Shown here one piece after another: positions 42,136 to 51,569 of a stretch of 64,000 bases of DNA. A program made the position numbers and the translations under genes. This DNA is from Rickettsiella endosymbiont of Xylota segnis (GTDB taxonomy: Bacteria > Pseudomonadota > Gammaproteobacteria > Diplorickettsiales > Diplorickettsiaceae): positions 1,545,001 through 1,609,000 of the forward strand of contig NZ_OZ026451.1 of NCBI RefSeq assembly GCF_964019545.1, in the 5' to 3' direction. The notes under the pieces are model-generated. The model saw only the letters and a program-made list of their open reading frames with translations. It was not told where the DNA came from and did not search any database. How positions within the stretch are numbered: the stretch's first letter is position 1; each line of letters starts with the position of its first letter.

Positions 42136-43095
42136 TCAAACATCAAAATTATTTGGAAAATAATTCTTTATGAAATAAAGAGGTCTGTTTTTCGTCTCAT
42201 TAAAAGTTCTTCCCAAATATTCGCCAATAATACCTAAGCTAAATAATTGTATACTACCTAAAAATAAAACAACCACCATTAAAGAAGGATAACCTCTAGC
42301 AGAGTCACCAAATAAAATGGTTTTGCTAATAATAATAATCCCATAAAGAAATGCAATAAAAGCTGTAATTAACCCCAAATAACTAGCCAGTTTAAGTGGC
42401 ATAATTGTAAAAGAAGTTATTCCTTCTATCGCAAAATTCCATAATTTTAAATAACTCCATTTAGTTTTTCCAGCAAAACGCGCATCCATTTTGTAATCAA
42501 TGCTTTTTTGGGGATAGCCAACCCATGCAAATAAACCTTTCATAAAACGATGTTGTTCATTTATTTTTTTTATTGCCTCAATTGCACGACGACTTAATAG
42601 ACGAAAATCACTTGCATGGCTTGGAATGTGAATATTAGCTACTGAATTGATTATTTTATAGAATGTATGGGTTAACATTCTTTTAATCCATGATTCGATC
42701 TGACGATCTATCGGTCTAGCATAAACGATATCATATCCTTGTTGGGCAACTTGAATAAATTTAGGGATTAATTCAGGGGGATGTTGCAAATCTGCATCCA
42801 TAATAATAACAAATTCGCCTTGCGCATAATTTAAACCGGCTGTTAAAGCAATTTCCTTACCAAAATTTCTACTTAAAGCCAAATATGAAATGCGTGAATC
42901 ACTTTTTTTTAATTGTATAATAATTTTTCCAGAAACATCTTGGCTCCCATCATCTATATATAAGATTTCAATAGGTTTATGAATACATATTAAAGCTGAA
43001 TTAAGACGAGAATGAAATTTTTTTAACACTTCATGCTCATTATAAACTGGAATGATCACTGTAAGAAATATAGGAAAGATTTCATTATTTGTCAT
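42136..43095 (-). CDS. GtrB-like polyprenyl-phosphate glycosyltransferase (GT2)
   Basis: 319 residues from the ATG at 43095, which overlaps the stop of the GtrA-like gene (ATGA); an open frame to 43149 would overlap it more. GT2 core: TVIIPVYNEHEVL, EILYIDDGSQD, LSRNFGKEIALTAGLNYA, MDADLQHPPE, and FAGKTKWSYLKLW, followed by two C-terminal membrane helices. It would load a sugar onto undecaprenyl phosphate at the cytoplasmic face for transfer to lipid A or O-antigen. Confidence 0.88.
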   Translation of the reverse strand: MTNNEIFPIFLTVIIPVYNEHEVLKKFHSRLNSALICIHKPIEILYIDDGSQDVSGKIIIQLKKSDSRISYLALSRNFGKEIALTAGLNYAQGEFVIIMDADLQHPPELIPKFIQVAQQGYDIVYARPIDRQIESWIKRMLTHTFYKIINSVANIHIPSHASDFRLLSRRAIEAIKKINEQHRFMKGLFAWVGYPQKSIDYKMDARFAGKTKWSYLKLWNFAIEGITSFTIMPLKLASYLGLITAFIAFLYGIIIISKTILFGDSARGYPSLMVVVLFLGSIQLFSLGIIGEYLGRTFNETKNRPLYFIKNYFPNNFDV

Positions 43096-43481
43096 GGAAC
43101 ATTTCTTTTTGAGCCGAAAGTCCAATATCGATGTATTAAGAAATTCCAAAATAAAATAACTCCAGATGCTAAAATTTGACTTATAATATAAGAATAATAA
43201 GTTAACAAAATTTTCATTAAAGAAAAGTTAAGAAGAAGTCCGAACAAGGAATTTAATGCAAATCTAACTATTGATTTTTTATGCGATAGACTACTTTTAA
43301 AGGTAAAATAATGATTTAAAGTATAATTAATTAAGGCTCCCGCAATATAACCTAAAGTAGAAGCTAAAATTGGTTTTATAAGGAAAAATTCAACAAAATC
43401 TATTAAAATTGAAAATTGAATTAATGCTGATAGTGCACCTACAATAAAAAAACAAGAAAATTGTTTAGTAATAGTTTTCAT
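43092..43481 (-). CDS. GtrA-like membrane flippase
   Basis: 129 residues with four membrane helices. Starts with QFSCFFIVGALSALIQFSILI and contains YIAGALINYTLNHYFTF, the core signature of the GtrA family, which is thought to flip polyprenyl-linked sugars. It lies between the GT2 gene and the GT-C transferase, giving the usual gtr three-gene set. Confidence 0.88.
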   Translation of the reverse strand: MKTITKQFSCFFIVGALSALIQFSILIDFVEFFLIKPILASTLGYIAGALINYTLNHYFTFKSSLSHKKSIVRFALNSLFGLLLNFSLMKILLTYYSYIISQILASGVILFWNFLIHRYWTFGSKRNVP

Positions 43482-43494
43482 AAATTCGCAATAA

Positions 43495-44886
43495 CTAGTG
43501 CAAATAACACGCTTTTCCTTGGCATAATAAATAAAGATATGTTCCTTGTTTACCTAACTTAATTTTTTTATATAATTTACCTAATTTAGAATCAATTTTA
43601 TCATTAATTACAAAATAGTTTCTTTCTTTAACGAATTGAATCCCCTGTAAAGGGTGACTAGGAAAGATTAACCTGTCGATTTCAGCTGTAACACTTAATC
43701 CTGTAGCCACAAAATCATTTGAATAGATGGCGAATCCTTTTGTTTGCATTATAACTTGTTTAGCAATCTGAGTATAATCTCCCCTATAATAAATTTGATA
43801 ATAATATATCGCAGCTAATTCTACATACTTCACCAAAATAGTTAGCGCTATCCAAATAATAATTATTTTTAGTTTACTCTTAGGCAAATTCCATAGGACA
43901 ATCGCCAATAATAAAGCAATAAATGGATACAATGGTAATAAATATCGAATGCTGGTGTGAGGCGCTAACCAGTAAGGAATAAAATTAAATAAAACTATAC
44001 CTGATAATGTTAGTATTAGGTTCCATCCAAATTTAAATTTTTCATATTTTCTCTTAACAAAATAATAAATTGCAAGTCCAGATACTGGTAGAAATCGACT
44101 ACAAACTTCTAAGGGGAAGACTATCAACTGTTGTATATATGCGCCCCAATAAATAGTGTGAAACTTACTAAAGATATCAATCCACATCCCTGCTTCTGTT
44201 TTTTTTTGCGATGCAATATTCCATAAAAAATAAAAAAGAATAGAAAATAAATATACGAAAAGATTAGCTGGTTTCAAAAGAAAAGATTTAAATTTTCTAT
44301 CGAAAATGATAATAAAAAAAAATGAAATTACATAAAATATATATGCCGTTAATGCCTTCGTCATAAAAGCAGCAATTAAGGCAATTACAGATAGCCATAC
44401 AAAGGCATATCGTTGCTCTAAATTAGCTATCCACAAAAAGGAAATAGCACTTACTACAAAAAACGCAAATAATGGATCCGAATAAGCAAGCCAACCATGA
44501 TAAAATAAAGCATCGCTAGTGAGATAAACTAATGCTGCAAATAAACTAAAATGAGGTTTTTTAAATAATCGATTTGCTAACGACATTAACATAAAACTTG
44601 TAGAAATTGTCGCCAAAGCTGTAACTAGTCTGGAAGCGACTAACATATGTTGCCAACCTATAGAGTTAGCAAAAAAAATAATTAACCAATTAAACAGTGG
44701 CGGTCGCCAATAAGTTAAGCCATAGGTTGTTGGGAAAAGATAATGATGGTGATACCACATTTCATAGGAAGAAATAGTATATACAGCTTCTTCTCCAATA
44801 TAAGGAAAGAACAAGCAGAGAAAAAAACTTGCAGTGGCTAGAATAAATAGCCATTTCAAACTAATAAAAAAATTATCAGTTTGCAT
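43495..44886 (-). CDS. GT-C family membrane glycosyltransferase (ArnT/PMT-like)
   Basis: 463 residues from the ATG at 44886 (a TTG four codons upstream is also in frame). About 11 membrane helices. The first periplasmic loop has YIGEEAVYTISSYEMWYHHHYLFPTTYG, where the acidic pair is the typical catalytic feature of the PMT/ArnT group, then TYWRPPLFNW. It would transfer the lipid-linked sugar on the periplasmic side. Third member of the gtr operon. Confidence 0.85.
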   Translation of the reverse strand: MQTDNFFISLKWLFILATASFFLCLFFPYIGEEAVYTISSYEMWYHHHYLFPTTYGLTYWRPPLFNWLIIFFANSIGWQHMLVASRLVTALATISTSFMLMSLANRLFKKPHFSLFAALVYLTSDALFYHGWLAYSDPLFAFFVVSAISFLWIANLEQRYAFVWLSVIALIAAFMTKALTAYIFYVISFFFIIIFDRKFKSFLLKPANLFVYLFSILFYFLWNIASQKKTEAGMWIDIFSKFHTIYWGAYIQQLIVFPLEVCSRFLPVSGLAIYYFVKRKYEKFKFGWNLILTLSGIVLFNFIPYWLAPHTSIRYLLPLYPFIALLLAIVLWNLPKSKLKIIIIWIALTILVKYVELAAIYYYQIYYRGDYTQIAKQVIMQTKGFAIYSNDFVATGLSVTAEIDRLIFPSHPLQGIQFVKERNYFVINDKIDSKLGKLYKKIKLGKQGTYLYLLCQGKACYLH

Positions 44887-44991
44887 AATTAACTTCAATA
44901 AAGAAAACGATAATTTTGATACTCAGTTGAGTTCAGAAAAAAATCATTATATAGTCAAAACAGTTTTAACTGACGATCTTAGAAATTCATT

Positions 44992-46197
44992 TTATTTATA
45001 ATGCCCTGCTATAATTGCCAAAACCAAATAAAAAAAACCTATCATCATAAAGCTTACCATGAAATGCCCGTCTACTTGTATTGATTCTGCTTGTATAAAA
45101 GTACCGGCTATAATTCCGAGCAAATTACCTAATTTTAATGCTGTGTTTCCTAAACCTACTGCTTTTGCTCTATTACTATCACTAATATCACTTAATAAAA
45201 AACTAAATAAAATTATTGCTATAACACCTAAACTTAATCCCCAAAGTATACTTAGCCCAAAAGCAAGATACAACTTAGTAATAAAGGCAAACCCCCATTG
45301 TGATAATGCACTTAAGATTAAAGCCATAATAAGTAATAGTTTTGCCCAAGCATGCCAACTGAATTGTTTGTCGATAGCTTTTCCTACAGTTAATGTCATT
45401 AAAGACATCGATAAAGCCATGCAAGCGTAGATCAATCCTAATGCTAAATTATCAGCATGTAACTGTTGTGCTATATATAATGCGAAGAAAGGGGTTGACA
45501 TCCAACGAGCGATTTGGGTACCACATATTAATAAAAGCAATAGATTTTTTCCGGTTTCATGGAGAAAAAAATTTTTTTGTTTTTTTTTTGCTATGACTTC
45601 TAATGATTGTGTAGAATTTTCTTGAAGATAATAAGCTAAAATAAGCGTAAGTAATAAACACATGCAACCAGCTGTAAAAAAAATCCATAAATACCCATAA
45701 TAATGTGAAACCAGTCCCCCACAAATCGGTCCAACAATACTTCCCATAGCAGTGGCTGCTTGTAGACGCCCGACTACTCGACTATGGGCTTGAATAGGCG
45801 TCATTTTTAATGACCATGCTTGCGCAGCCGCCGTAAAACCCGCTAAAGCTCCTTGCAGTAATCTAATTAATAAAATTTCCCATGGATTTTTTAAAAAAAT
45901 TAATGCCCACTGAGTTACAGCCAAAGCAATTCCTGAGCGCAGAATCATTTTTTTAAATCCAACACGCTCTCCAATTTTTGTCCACATTAATGTGGTAAAA
46001 ATTGTAGTTAACAATGGGGCCATATAAATAGCACCGCTCCAATATTGTAAAATTTTGGGATGAAAAATATGGTATGAAGCGATAATTAATGGCCAGTAGG
46101 GATCGCTCATATCAAGCATGGCAATAATAATTAACTGGCCAAAAATTATATAACGGGTCTGCTGACAACAACCTAGATTGGATGTCGCAATCTTCAT
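44992..46197 (-). CDS. MFS transporter, siderophore-export candidate
   Basis: 401 residues, 12 membrane helices. LMWTKIGERVGFKKMILRSG corresponds to MFS motif A, and GRLQAATAMGSIVGPICGGLV to motif C-like. It begins 2 bp after the stop of the NIS synthetase gene. In Legionella the pairing of an IucA/IucC-type synthetase with an MFS exporter (LbtA-LbtB) makes and exports legiobactin (rhizoferrin), so this is the likely LbtB counterpart, by context. Confidence 0.82.
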   Translation of the reverse strand: MKIATSNLGCCQQTRYIIFGQLIIIAMLDMSDPYWPLIIASYHIFHPKILQYWSGAIYMAPLLTTIFTTLMWTKIGERVGFKKMILRSGIALAVTQWALIFLKNPWEILLIRLLQGALAGFTAAAQAWSLKMTPIQAHSRVVGRLQAATAMGSIVGPICGGLVSHYYGYLWIFFTAGCMCLLLTLILAYYLQENSTQSLEVIAKKKQKNFFLHETGKNLLLLLICGTQIARWMSTPFFALYIAQQLHADNLALGLIYACMALSMSLMTLTVGKAIDKQFSWHAWAKLLLIMALILSALSQWGFAFITKLYLAFGLSILWGLSLGVIAIILFSFLLSDISDSNRAKAVGLGNTALKLGNLLGIIAGTFIQAESIQVDGHFMVSFMMIGFFYLVLAIIAGHYK

Positions 46198-46199
46198 AG

Positions 46200-48086
46200 T
46201 TATATGCTTAAGGGATTTGCTATTTGGGTGAACAAGCCATCACGTAAATAATTTTTTTCTAATCTCATCCGAAGCAATGCTTTTACTGGCCAGTGAGTAT
46301 TCAAAATCGTATTAAATTCTTTTTTCCAAATATTTGGACACATTCGATCCTTTAGTGCATAAAACCTTTGTTCCGTGACCTTTCTAACAATTTTCCAAAA
46401 GGGTTTTTCTTCACAATTAAAATAATTTGCTAGAAGTAATATAATTTCTCCTAAATGTAATTGATAAACAGTATATAAAAGTTGATTTCTTACAGTCTCC
46501 TTATTTTTTTGCAAATATGGTGAGTTTTCCGTTAAATCTAGGTCAACTCCCATTGATTTCAAACTCTCGTCATGCATTTCTATACCATCAAAATCTCTAG
46601 CTATGAATCTTTTAATTTTCCCTTCCCTAAGTATAGCCAAAGTATTTTGCTGATGCCCTTCTAAAGCAATACCATAGAGTAGAAATAGATCTAAATAGCT
46701 ACCCAATACAAGGTCGGCATAATGAAGAAAATAACCTAATGCATCATGGTAAGTTAAACATCCTGATAGCTCCATGATCTCTATAAATAAACTGGTTTTA
46801 CTTAATGAGGATTTTTCAAAAAAAGCAGCTACAACAATAGCAACCTCATTCTCGGCCAGATGTTTAGTGATATTTTCTCGAAAAATAGCAGTAAAATGTT
46901 TTGCCTCGTCTATACTAAGTTCTTTTAAATGTAATCCATGGGACTCTGGCAATATACTTAACCGACTAGAAAAATAATTCTCTGTTACCAAAATTTTTTG
47001 CAGAATATTACTTATCCGTGGCATATTTTTGGTAGATATGGGCGATAACGTCCTCACAATACTTGTGGCCTGCACAGCAACCGGTAGTTTTATATAAGGT
47101 GAGTTAATATTGTCTATAGGCAAAAGTGTACGAAATGATAAAGTGGGACTCGTTTTAATTTTAGTTTTATCAAAAATTACAATAATTTTATTTTCCATAT
47201 AATTTTTAAATAAGGGAGAAATAAATGTAAAATAGTAGACTTGCCATGGATGAACTGGAAATGGTATGTAATTCTTGACTTCCAAGTTACTTTTTTTCAT
47301 TTCTTCTAACCAATTAACCCAAGCTTCTGGATAATACTTACTAAACCATTCAATAAAATTTATATTTTGTTGCATAGATTCAATATGGACATATTGTTTT
47401 TGGACTGCTGCTACATGAATATCTACTTTAGATTGAAATTCGGGAGAATAATTAATAGTATCCTCGATAGTAAAACCAAGCTTCGTTTTAGCACACGGAT
47501 GATAAGGATGTCCGCTAAATACTGACTGTTCAAATTTTAGCGAACTGTTAACAGCAATTTCTGATGATTTTAATAAATTATTGAGTTGAAGATCAGATTT
47601 TTTTTTACTTCGATCTACCAAAGTATTTACACTATATTTCTTCCAAGTAGAAAGTAAAGAATTTTGTAAATTATTAGCAATTTCTTTATAAAATTTTGAC
47701 CATTGATCCATATCTAAAATATTTTCTAATTCATTTTTGACAATATCTAATAATTTTAAAGGATCAGTAATCGTTTGTTTTAAGGATGTGGCTTTGTGTT
47801 TTAAAATTAAACTATCAAAATTTGTAAATCTCAATAATGAAAATAATTTTACACGAGTAACATATATAAAATAATTGGAATGTTGAAGATCAAAAATTAC
47901 CGTAGCGTTTTGATAATGATAAGAAAAAATACCTTCACGTAAAAATGCCAATAGTAATTGTTTTAAAGAATGTTTATTTACTTCAGAAATACATTCACCG
48001 ATTGAAAGATTATTAGTATTTGAGTAAAGTTTATATTGTTCACTAAAGTTTATTTCTTGCGCAGAAATCCTGTCGATCACATGCAT
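46200..48086 (-). CDS. NIS siderophore synthetase (IucA/IucC family, LbtA/FrgA-like)
   Basis: 628 residues from the ATG at 48086 (AGGGAAG site); a TTG at 48107 is less likely. Family landmarks: HPYHPCAKTKLGF, FPVHPWQVYYF, SPTLSFRTLLP with CoA-free adenylating core, and LEGHQQNTLAIL...FIARDFDGIEMH in the C-terminal half. It couples citrate to an amine or amino-acid donor with ATP. With the MFS gene it fits the rhizoferrin/legiobactin pathway. I looked for a Fur box in 48087-48273 and did not find a convincing one. Confidence 0.88.
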   Translation of the reverse strand: MHVIDRISAQEINFSEQYKLYSNTNNLSIGECISEVNKHSLKQLLLAFLREGIFSYHYQNATVIFDLQHSNYFIYVTRVKLFSLLRFTNFDSLILKHKATSLKQTITDPLKLLDIVKNELENILDMDQWSKFYKEIANNLQNSLLSTWKKYSVNTLVDRSKKKSDLQLNNLLKSSEIAVNSSLKFEQSVFSGHPYHPCAKTKLGFTIEDTINYSPEFQSKVDIHVAAVQKQYVHIESMQQNINFIEWFSKYYPEAWVNWLEEMKKSNLEVKNYIPFPVHPWQVYYFTFISPLFKNYMENKIIVIFDKTKIKTSPTLSFRTLLPIDNINSPYIKLPVAVQATSIVRTLSPISTKNMPRISNILQKILVTENYFSSRLSILPESHGLHLKELSIDEAKHFTAIFRENITKHLAENEVAIVVAAFFEKSSLSKTSLFIEIMELSGCLTYHDALGYFLHYADLVLGSYLDLFLLYGIALEGHQQNTLAILREGKIKRFIARDFDGIEMHDESLKSMGVDLDLTENSPYLQKNKETVRNQLLYTVYQLHLGEIILLLANYFNCEEKPFWKIVRKVTEQRFYALKDRMCPNIWKKEFNTILNTHWPVKALLRMRLEKNYLRDGLFTQIANPLSI

Positions 48087-48273
48087 AATTCTTCCCTTAG
48101 AATCCAAATCAGATTATTTAAGCAGTATCTGACCACTAAATTTTCCAATAAAATATATTAAGCTAGCTATTATTCATGGTTTTAGAATTGAGTCAAGAAT
48201 TCCAATCGAACTATTTTGTTTTTTTTATCTTTTAATCTATGCTTTCTATTATCTAACGGTAAGTAAAATTAAT

Positions 48274-49014
48274 ATGTCAACGTTTTTTCTATTTCTGCTA
48301 TTGCTATTATGCATTTTATTCATTCTATTTAATTTTAGAAAAACCAGTTTAGTAACTGGAACAGTTTTAATTACAAGTTATATTCTTATCGGCAATGGTT
48401 TTTTCCCTGCTTATTTATTACACAACTTACAACTACCTTATAGTCAAACTCCTCCTATCAACTGGAAAAAAACGAATATTATTATTTTATTAGGTGCAGG
48501 CACCAGTAAAAGTCCAAGATCAAATCAAATAAAACCCAGCATATTATCATTTTCAAGAATTTCGCAAACTGCAATCATTTATCGTGAATGTAAAAATACT
48601 AATGCAATCTGCCATATACTAATAAGTGGTGGGGATCCATTGAATAATGGAAAATCAGAAGCAAAAACCTATCAAGAAAATTTATTATCTTTAGGAATCA
48701 ACTCAAAAGATATTCTATTGGAGACTCAAAGTAAAAATACTTTTCAAAATGCTAGGTTTTCAAGCTATCTCTTAAAGAAGCATTATAATGAACAAATTTT
48801 ACTAGTTAGCTCTGGATTAGCTTTGAAACGCGCACTTTTATATTTTTCTTTTTTTAACATTTATCCTAAACCCGTCGCTTCAGATTTTATTACCATCCCT
48901 ATTGCTAAATATCCATTAGGATATAATCTTGCAATGAATGATTTTGCAATTCATGAATATATAGGAATACTTCGTTTTTATATTTATAACTTTTTGGGCT
49001 GGAATAAAAAATAA
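48274..49014 (+). CDS. YdcF/ElyC-like DUF218 membrane protein
   Basis: 246 residues. Two N-terminal membrane helices (FFLFLLLLLCILFILF and SLVTGTVLITSYILIGNGFF), then a DUF218 domain: NIIILLGAGTSKSP, ILISGGDPLNNGKSEA, ILLETQSKNTFQNA, ILLVSSGLALKRALLYF. Proteins of this type act in envelope metabolism (ElyC in E. coli); the substrate is unknown. It stands alone, converging with coaX. Confidence 0.85.
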   Translation: MSTFFLFLLLLLCILFILFNFRKTSLVTGTVLITSYILIGNGFFPAYLLHNLQLPYSQTPPINWKKTNIIILLGAGTSKSPRSNQIKPSILSFSRISQTAIIYRECKNTNAICHILISGGDPLNNGKSEAKTYQENLLSLGINSKDILLETQSKNTFQNARFSSYLLKKHYNEQILLVSSGLALKRALLYFSFFNIYPKPVASDFITIPIAKYPLGYNLAMNDFAIHEYIGILRFYIYNFLGWNKK

Positions 49015-49038
49015 TTCAAGCAGAAATTTACAACCCTA

Positions 49039-49821
49039 TTATTTTTCTATTTGGCTAGATTCATATGCTTTTCGCAAACCTTGTAAAACTAAATCTGAAA
49101 TAAGTGTATCGAATAAACCGGTATCTTCATAAAGCTGTGCAAAGCCGCCTGTGCCAATAACCTTAACAACTTCACCAGAAAAAACTTCTTTTTTAAATCC
49201 TAAAATAATTTCTTTAAGTGCTCCTAAATGCCCATAATAAAGACCACTTTGTATACTTTCGCGCGTTGTTCTACCCATGTAACTTATTGGAGTTTCTATG
49301 TCCACAGCCATCAATTTAGCGGTATTATTTTTTAAGGCTTCCATGCAAAGTCTTAATCCAGGTAAAATAGCGCCGCCCAAATAATTGCGATCTTTGGTAA
49401 TAGCACATAAAGTCGTAGCTGTGCCCATATCTACAACAATCAATGCCTTTTCAGGAAAAATAGCAATCGCTCCTATGGCATTGGCTATCCTATCAGCCCC
49501 CACTTCATTTGCATTTTTACAACGGATATTTAAACCAGTTTTAACGCCGGGCTGTAAGATAAAATAATCAGCATCTTTAAAATATTGGAAAAAACTATGT
49601 CGCACCGTATAATCGTAATTTGGCACCACAGAAGAGATCGCAACCGCTTTGATTTTCAAAGGGTCTAGCTTATTGTATTTAAGTATATTTATTAAAAAAA
49701 TTCCGAATTGGTCGGCTGTCCCCAATAAAGGAGTAGCATAGCGAAAACGCAAAATAAGCTTATCTTTGGAGAAGACTCCACATAACATATGTGTATTACC
49801 TACATCCAAACATAACAACAT
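49039..49821 (-). CDS. coaX: Type III pantothenate kinase
   Basis: 260 residues from the ATG at 49821 (AGGTCA upstream). MLLCLDVGNTHMLCGVF gives the P-loop-like phosphate motif of the ASKHA fold, VGADRIANAIGA and VVDMGTATT follow, then GGAILPGLRLCMEAL and GTGGFAQLY. It phosphorylates pantothenate in the first CoA step, and is insensitive to CoA feedback in characterised members. Legionella and Coxiella also use type III enzymes. Confidence 0.93.
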   Translation of the reverse strand: MLLCLDVGNTHMLCGVFSKDKLILRFRYATPLLGTADQFGIFLINILKYNKLDPLKIKAVAISSVVPNYDYTVRHSFFQYFKDADYFILQPGVKTGLNIRCKNANEVGADRIANAIGAIAIFPEKALIVVDMGTATTLCAITKDRNYLGGAILPGLRLCMEALKNNTAKLMAVDIETPISYMGRTTRESIQSGLYYGHLGALKEIILGFKKEVFSGEVVKVIGTGGFAQLYEDTGLFDTLISDLVLQGLRKAYESSQIEK

Positions 49822-49881
49822 AATTGACCTAATATTATTTATAAATAGACACACTATACTTAAAAAGCCTGGCCAAAGACA

Positions 49882-50934
49882 ATGTCTTCAAACAAAAACT
49901 CCACTTTTGATACAGAAAAAATTGTTAAAATTATAAAGCTCGATCTAAATGAAAACCCTCTTGGCGCTAGCCCTTTTGCAATCATTGCGGGTCAACAGGC
50001 CATGCTTAAGTGCCATCGCTATCCAGATAGTCATGGACTTTATTTAAAAAAATCTTTGTCTACCCATTTAGGTATTCTCGCTGAAAATATTACACTAGGT
50101 AATGGCTCAGAAAGCTTATTGGAACTTATTGTCAAAAAGATCTTAGGACCTTTAAATTCAGCTGTTATCCCCAATTTTTGCTTTACAGGGATTTCAAAAG
50201 TCCTAAAAAACGCTAATATTAGTTTTAAAATAGCTAAAAATCCGCATTCATGTCTCTCCGCTGTAAGCTTGCTAGAAGCCATTGAACCCATGACCAAAGT
50301 AGTTTTCATCGTTAACCCTAACAATCCCACTGGTAACTATATAAATAGATTAGAGCTGCAATATCTGTTGAAACATCTTCCTGAAAATATATTCGTCGTT
50401 ATAGATGAGGCCTATGCTGAATACGTTGAAACCGAAGACTATCCTAATAGCATTCAATTCTTAGCCCAGTATCCTAATTTAATCATCCTTAGGACCTTTT
50501 CCAAGTTCTATGGCTTGGCAGGTTTGAGGCTAGGATATGCCATAAGTGAGCTAAAGATAGCCAGTATGTTGAATCATAGCTCTTTACCTTTTAGAATTAA
50601 CGCGATTGTACTAGCAGCAGCAGAAGCTAGTCTCAAAGATCAAGCTCATATTCATTTAACCCATTTGTTGAATAGAAAAGGGTACTCCCAACTCCTCCAA
50701 GGCTTACAAAATTTAGGCTTAGAAGTTTTACCTTCTTTTGCAAACTTTCTATGTGTAAATTTGAAATCACCGAGTTTACCTATCAGTCAACTGCTTTTGT
50801 CACAAGGAGTATCTGTAAGACCGTTACATGACTATGGTTTACCGAGTTTTTTACGCGTTTCTATCGGTACATATACGCAAAATAAATCCTTTTTAAGCAT
50901 ATTGGAAAAAATACTTAAATCTAGCACAGAATAA
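49882..50934 (+). CDS. hisC: Histidinol-phosphate aminotransferase-like PLP enzyme
   Basis: 350 residues, fold-type I PLP aminotransferase: KLDLNENPLGASP, HRYPDSHG, NPNNPTGNY, VVIDEAYAEYVE and the Schiff-base Lys in RTFSKFYGLAGLRLGY (near residue 208). It is shorter at the ends but complete. No other his gene is in view, so it may serve aromatic amino-acid transamination rather than histidine synthesis. Its start is 60 bp from the divergent coaX gene. Confidence 0.85.
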   Translation: MSSNKNSTFDTEKIVKIIKLDLNENPLGASPFAIIAGQQAMLKCHRYPDSHGLYLKKSLSTHLGILAENITLGNGSESLLELIVKKILGPLNSAVIPNFCFTGISKVLKNANISFKIAKNPHSCLSAVSLLEAIEPMTKVVFIVNPNNPTGNYINRLELQYLLKHLPENIFVVIDEAYAEYVETEDYPNSIQFLAQYPNLIILRTFSKFYGLAGLRLGYAISELKIASMLNHSSLPFRINAIVLAAAEASLKDQAHIHLTHLLNRKGYSQLLQGLQNLGLEVLPSFANFLCVNLKSPSLPISQLLLSQGVSVRPLHDYGLPSFLRVSIGTYTQNKSFLSILEKILKSSTE

Positions 50935-51014
50935 GACTTTGCTATCTAGATAAGCATTTTTCATTTAAAATACATTTTGGACAATTAAAAAAAATAAACT
51001 TTAGGATAACAATA

Positions 51015-51569
51015 ATGAGGGCACTTACTCTATTTCTTTATGAGGCTGTCATGCATCCTAGTATGGTAGGCGCATTATTTCCTAGCTCAAAAAAACTTGC
51101 TAATCGTTTAACTCAACAAATATCAAATAATTCTGGATTAGTAGTCGAACTGGGGGCTGGGACAGGGGCTATAACAGCTGCTTTAATAAACCAAAAAGGG
51201 CTCTTTTGTCAGCTTATCGTAATTGAACGATCTGCAAAACTTTCTAAACTTTTAATGCAACGCTTTCCGGAATTACGAATTATTCAAGGAGATGCATGTC
51301 AGTTAGGTAAGTTAATTAATCAATCTACCTCTGCACCTATACAAACTATCGTTTCGAGTTTGCCCTTACGCACTTTATCACCTTCTATTGTAGAAAAAAT
51401 TGGTATTCAAATTAATCATGTTTTAACAAAAGGCGGGTTATATATTCAATATACCTACAGTTTGTGGGGAAAACCCTTATGCCCTGCCCCGCAGCTAAAA
51501 TTGGTCCATCAACAATGGGTATGGCAAAATTTACCTCCAGCACGTATTGACGTATTTAGACACGAATGA
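51015..51569 (+). CDS. SAM methyltransferase, phospholipid N-methyltransferase-like
   Basis: 184 residues. The start MRALTLFLYEAVMHPSMVGALFPSSKKLA is typical of PmtA-like proteins, and VVELGAGTGAITAAL is SAM motif I. IRIIQGDA-type (RIIQGDACQLG) and IVSSLPLRTLS follow as motif II and catalytic region. It may methylate phosphatidylethanolamine, although related proteins have other targets. It overlaps rsmJ by 4 bp. Confidence 0.75.
   Translation: MRALTLFLYEAVMHPSMVGALFPSSKKLANRLTQQISNNSGLVVELGAGTGAITAALINQKGLFCQLIVIERSAKLSKLLMQRFPELRIIQGDACQLGKLINQSTSAPIQTIVSSLPLRTLSPSIVEKIGIQINHVLTKGGLYIQYTYSLWGKPLCPAPQLKLVHQQWVWQNLPPARIDVFRHE

Noticed and set aside
45059-45430. 123-codon plus-strand ORF opposite the siderophore MFS gene
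   Set aside because: Shadow of a long, well-supported transporter frame; no ribosome site or domain pattern.
48087-48273. Fur box upstream of the siderophore synthetase
   Set aside because: AT-rich palindromic bits exist (TTAAGCTAGCTATTATT) but none approach the 19-bp Fur consensus.
49019-49054. Bidirectional terminator between the YdcF-like gene and coaX
   Set aside because: Only A/T-only arms (AAAAATAAT/ATTATTTTT) with a long loop; too weak to claim.
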